The position numbers and the translations under genes are program-made. From contig CAMODS010000023.1 in the NCBI GenBank assembly GCA_946611525.1, forward strand, positions 1 through 12,306: a stretch of 12,306 nt of DNA, read 5' to 3'. Shown in pieces: positions 12,222 to 12,306 of the stretch. The notes below the pieces were generated by a model. That model was given only the letters and a program-made list of their open reading frames with translations. It searched no databases and was not told where the DNA came from. The first letter of the stretch is position 1, and the number at the start of each line of letters is the position of its first letter. Source of the DNA: an uncultured Lachnospiraceae bacterium (lineage in GTDB: Bacteria > Bacillota > Clostridia > Lachnospirales > Lachnospiraceae).

Positions 12222-12306
12222 GGGTGTATGTTTTCACTAGTCGTTTCTTACTAAGACTCTTACTTCGTGACTTCGAGTAGATTTTTCTGCGCGCGGCTGC
12301 TTCGCG

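Noticed and set aside
12238..12306. Degenerate copy of the dispersed repeat at the right edge
   Set aside because: It shares AAGACTCTT and CTTCG words with the copy at 8919 but no continuous alignment of the arm, and the window ends before any partner arm can be seen.

Overview
The window looks like chromosomal DNA from a low-to-mid GC Gram-positive anaerobe of the Clostridia, most likely Lachnospiraceae. The evidence is a CIRCE-controlled hrcA-grpE-dnaK-dnaJ operon with hemW beside it, a DnaK of the Gram-positive type, strong AGGAGG-type ribosome binding sites, and a Lachnospiraceae-like sensor N-terminus at the left edge. The family assignment is an inference from gene content and protein style. 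No marker in the window proves it.

Layout. Positions 1-10738 are read entirely from the minus strand, so transcription runs right to left. In that order the genes are hrcA, grpE, dnaK, dnaJ and a class I cysteine desulfurase whose ATG overlaps the dnaJ stop. These form one heat-shock operon, driven by a sigma-A-like promoter with a perfect CIRCE operator (10757-10783). Next come a Mn-type superoxide dismutase, a CooC-type nickel-insertion ATPase, a glutathione peroxidase-like thiol peroxidase with its own good promoter, queA (tRNA queuosine), an alpha/beta hydrolase of the monoacylglycerol lipase/lysophospholipase type, and the first 85 codons of a membrane sensor that runs off the left edge. 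To the right of the heat-shock promoter, a back-to-back promoter drives a 49-residue unknown protein and, 3 nt later, hemW on the plus strand. The last 100 bases have no recognisable gene.

How the genes fit together. The right part is protein quality control plus Fe-S and haem handling: the DnaK machine and its repressor, a cysteine desulfurase coupled to dnaJ, and HemW. The middle part is oxidative-stress defence (SOD, peroxidase) around an orphan nickel chaperone. The left part is housekeeping and sensing.

The most unusual signal is a dispersed palindromic repeat family. Its arm reads roughly GATTCTTCGCTTCGCTCAG and AATGACA. Three copies sit in gaps, each just past the stop codon of the upstream gene and all in the same orientation: grpE/dnaK, sod/cooC and desulfurase/sod. 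Three further single-arm copies lie inside coding sequence, two in the grpE N-terminal extension and one in the cysteine desulfurase. All three are read in the same frame, giving SERSEES or HFEQGEES peptides. The repeat thus seems able to join proteins in frame as well as punctuate operons. No CRISPR array, rRNA, tRNA, riboswitch or complete insertion sequence was seen.
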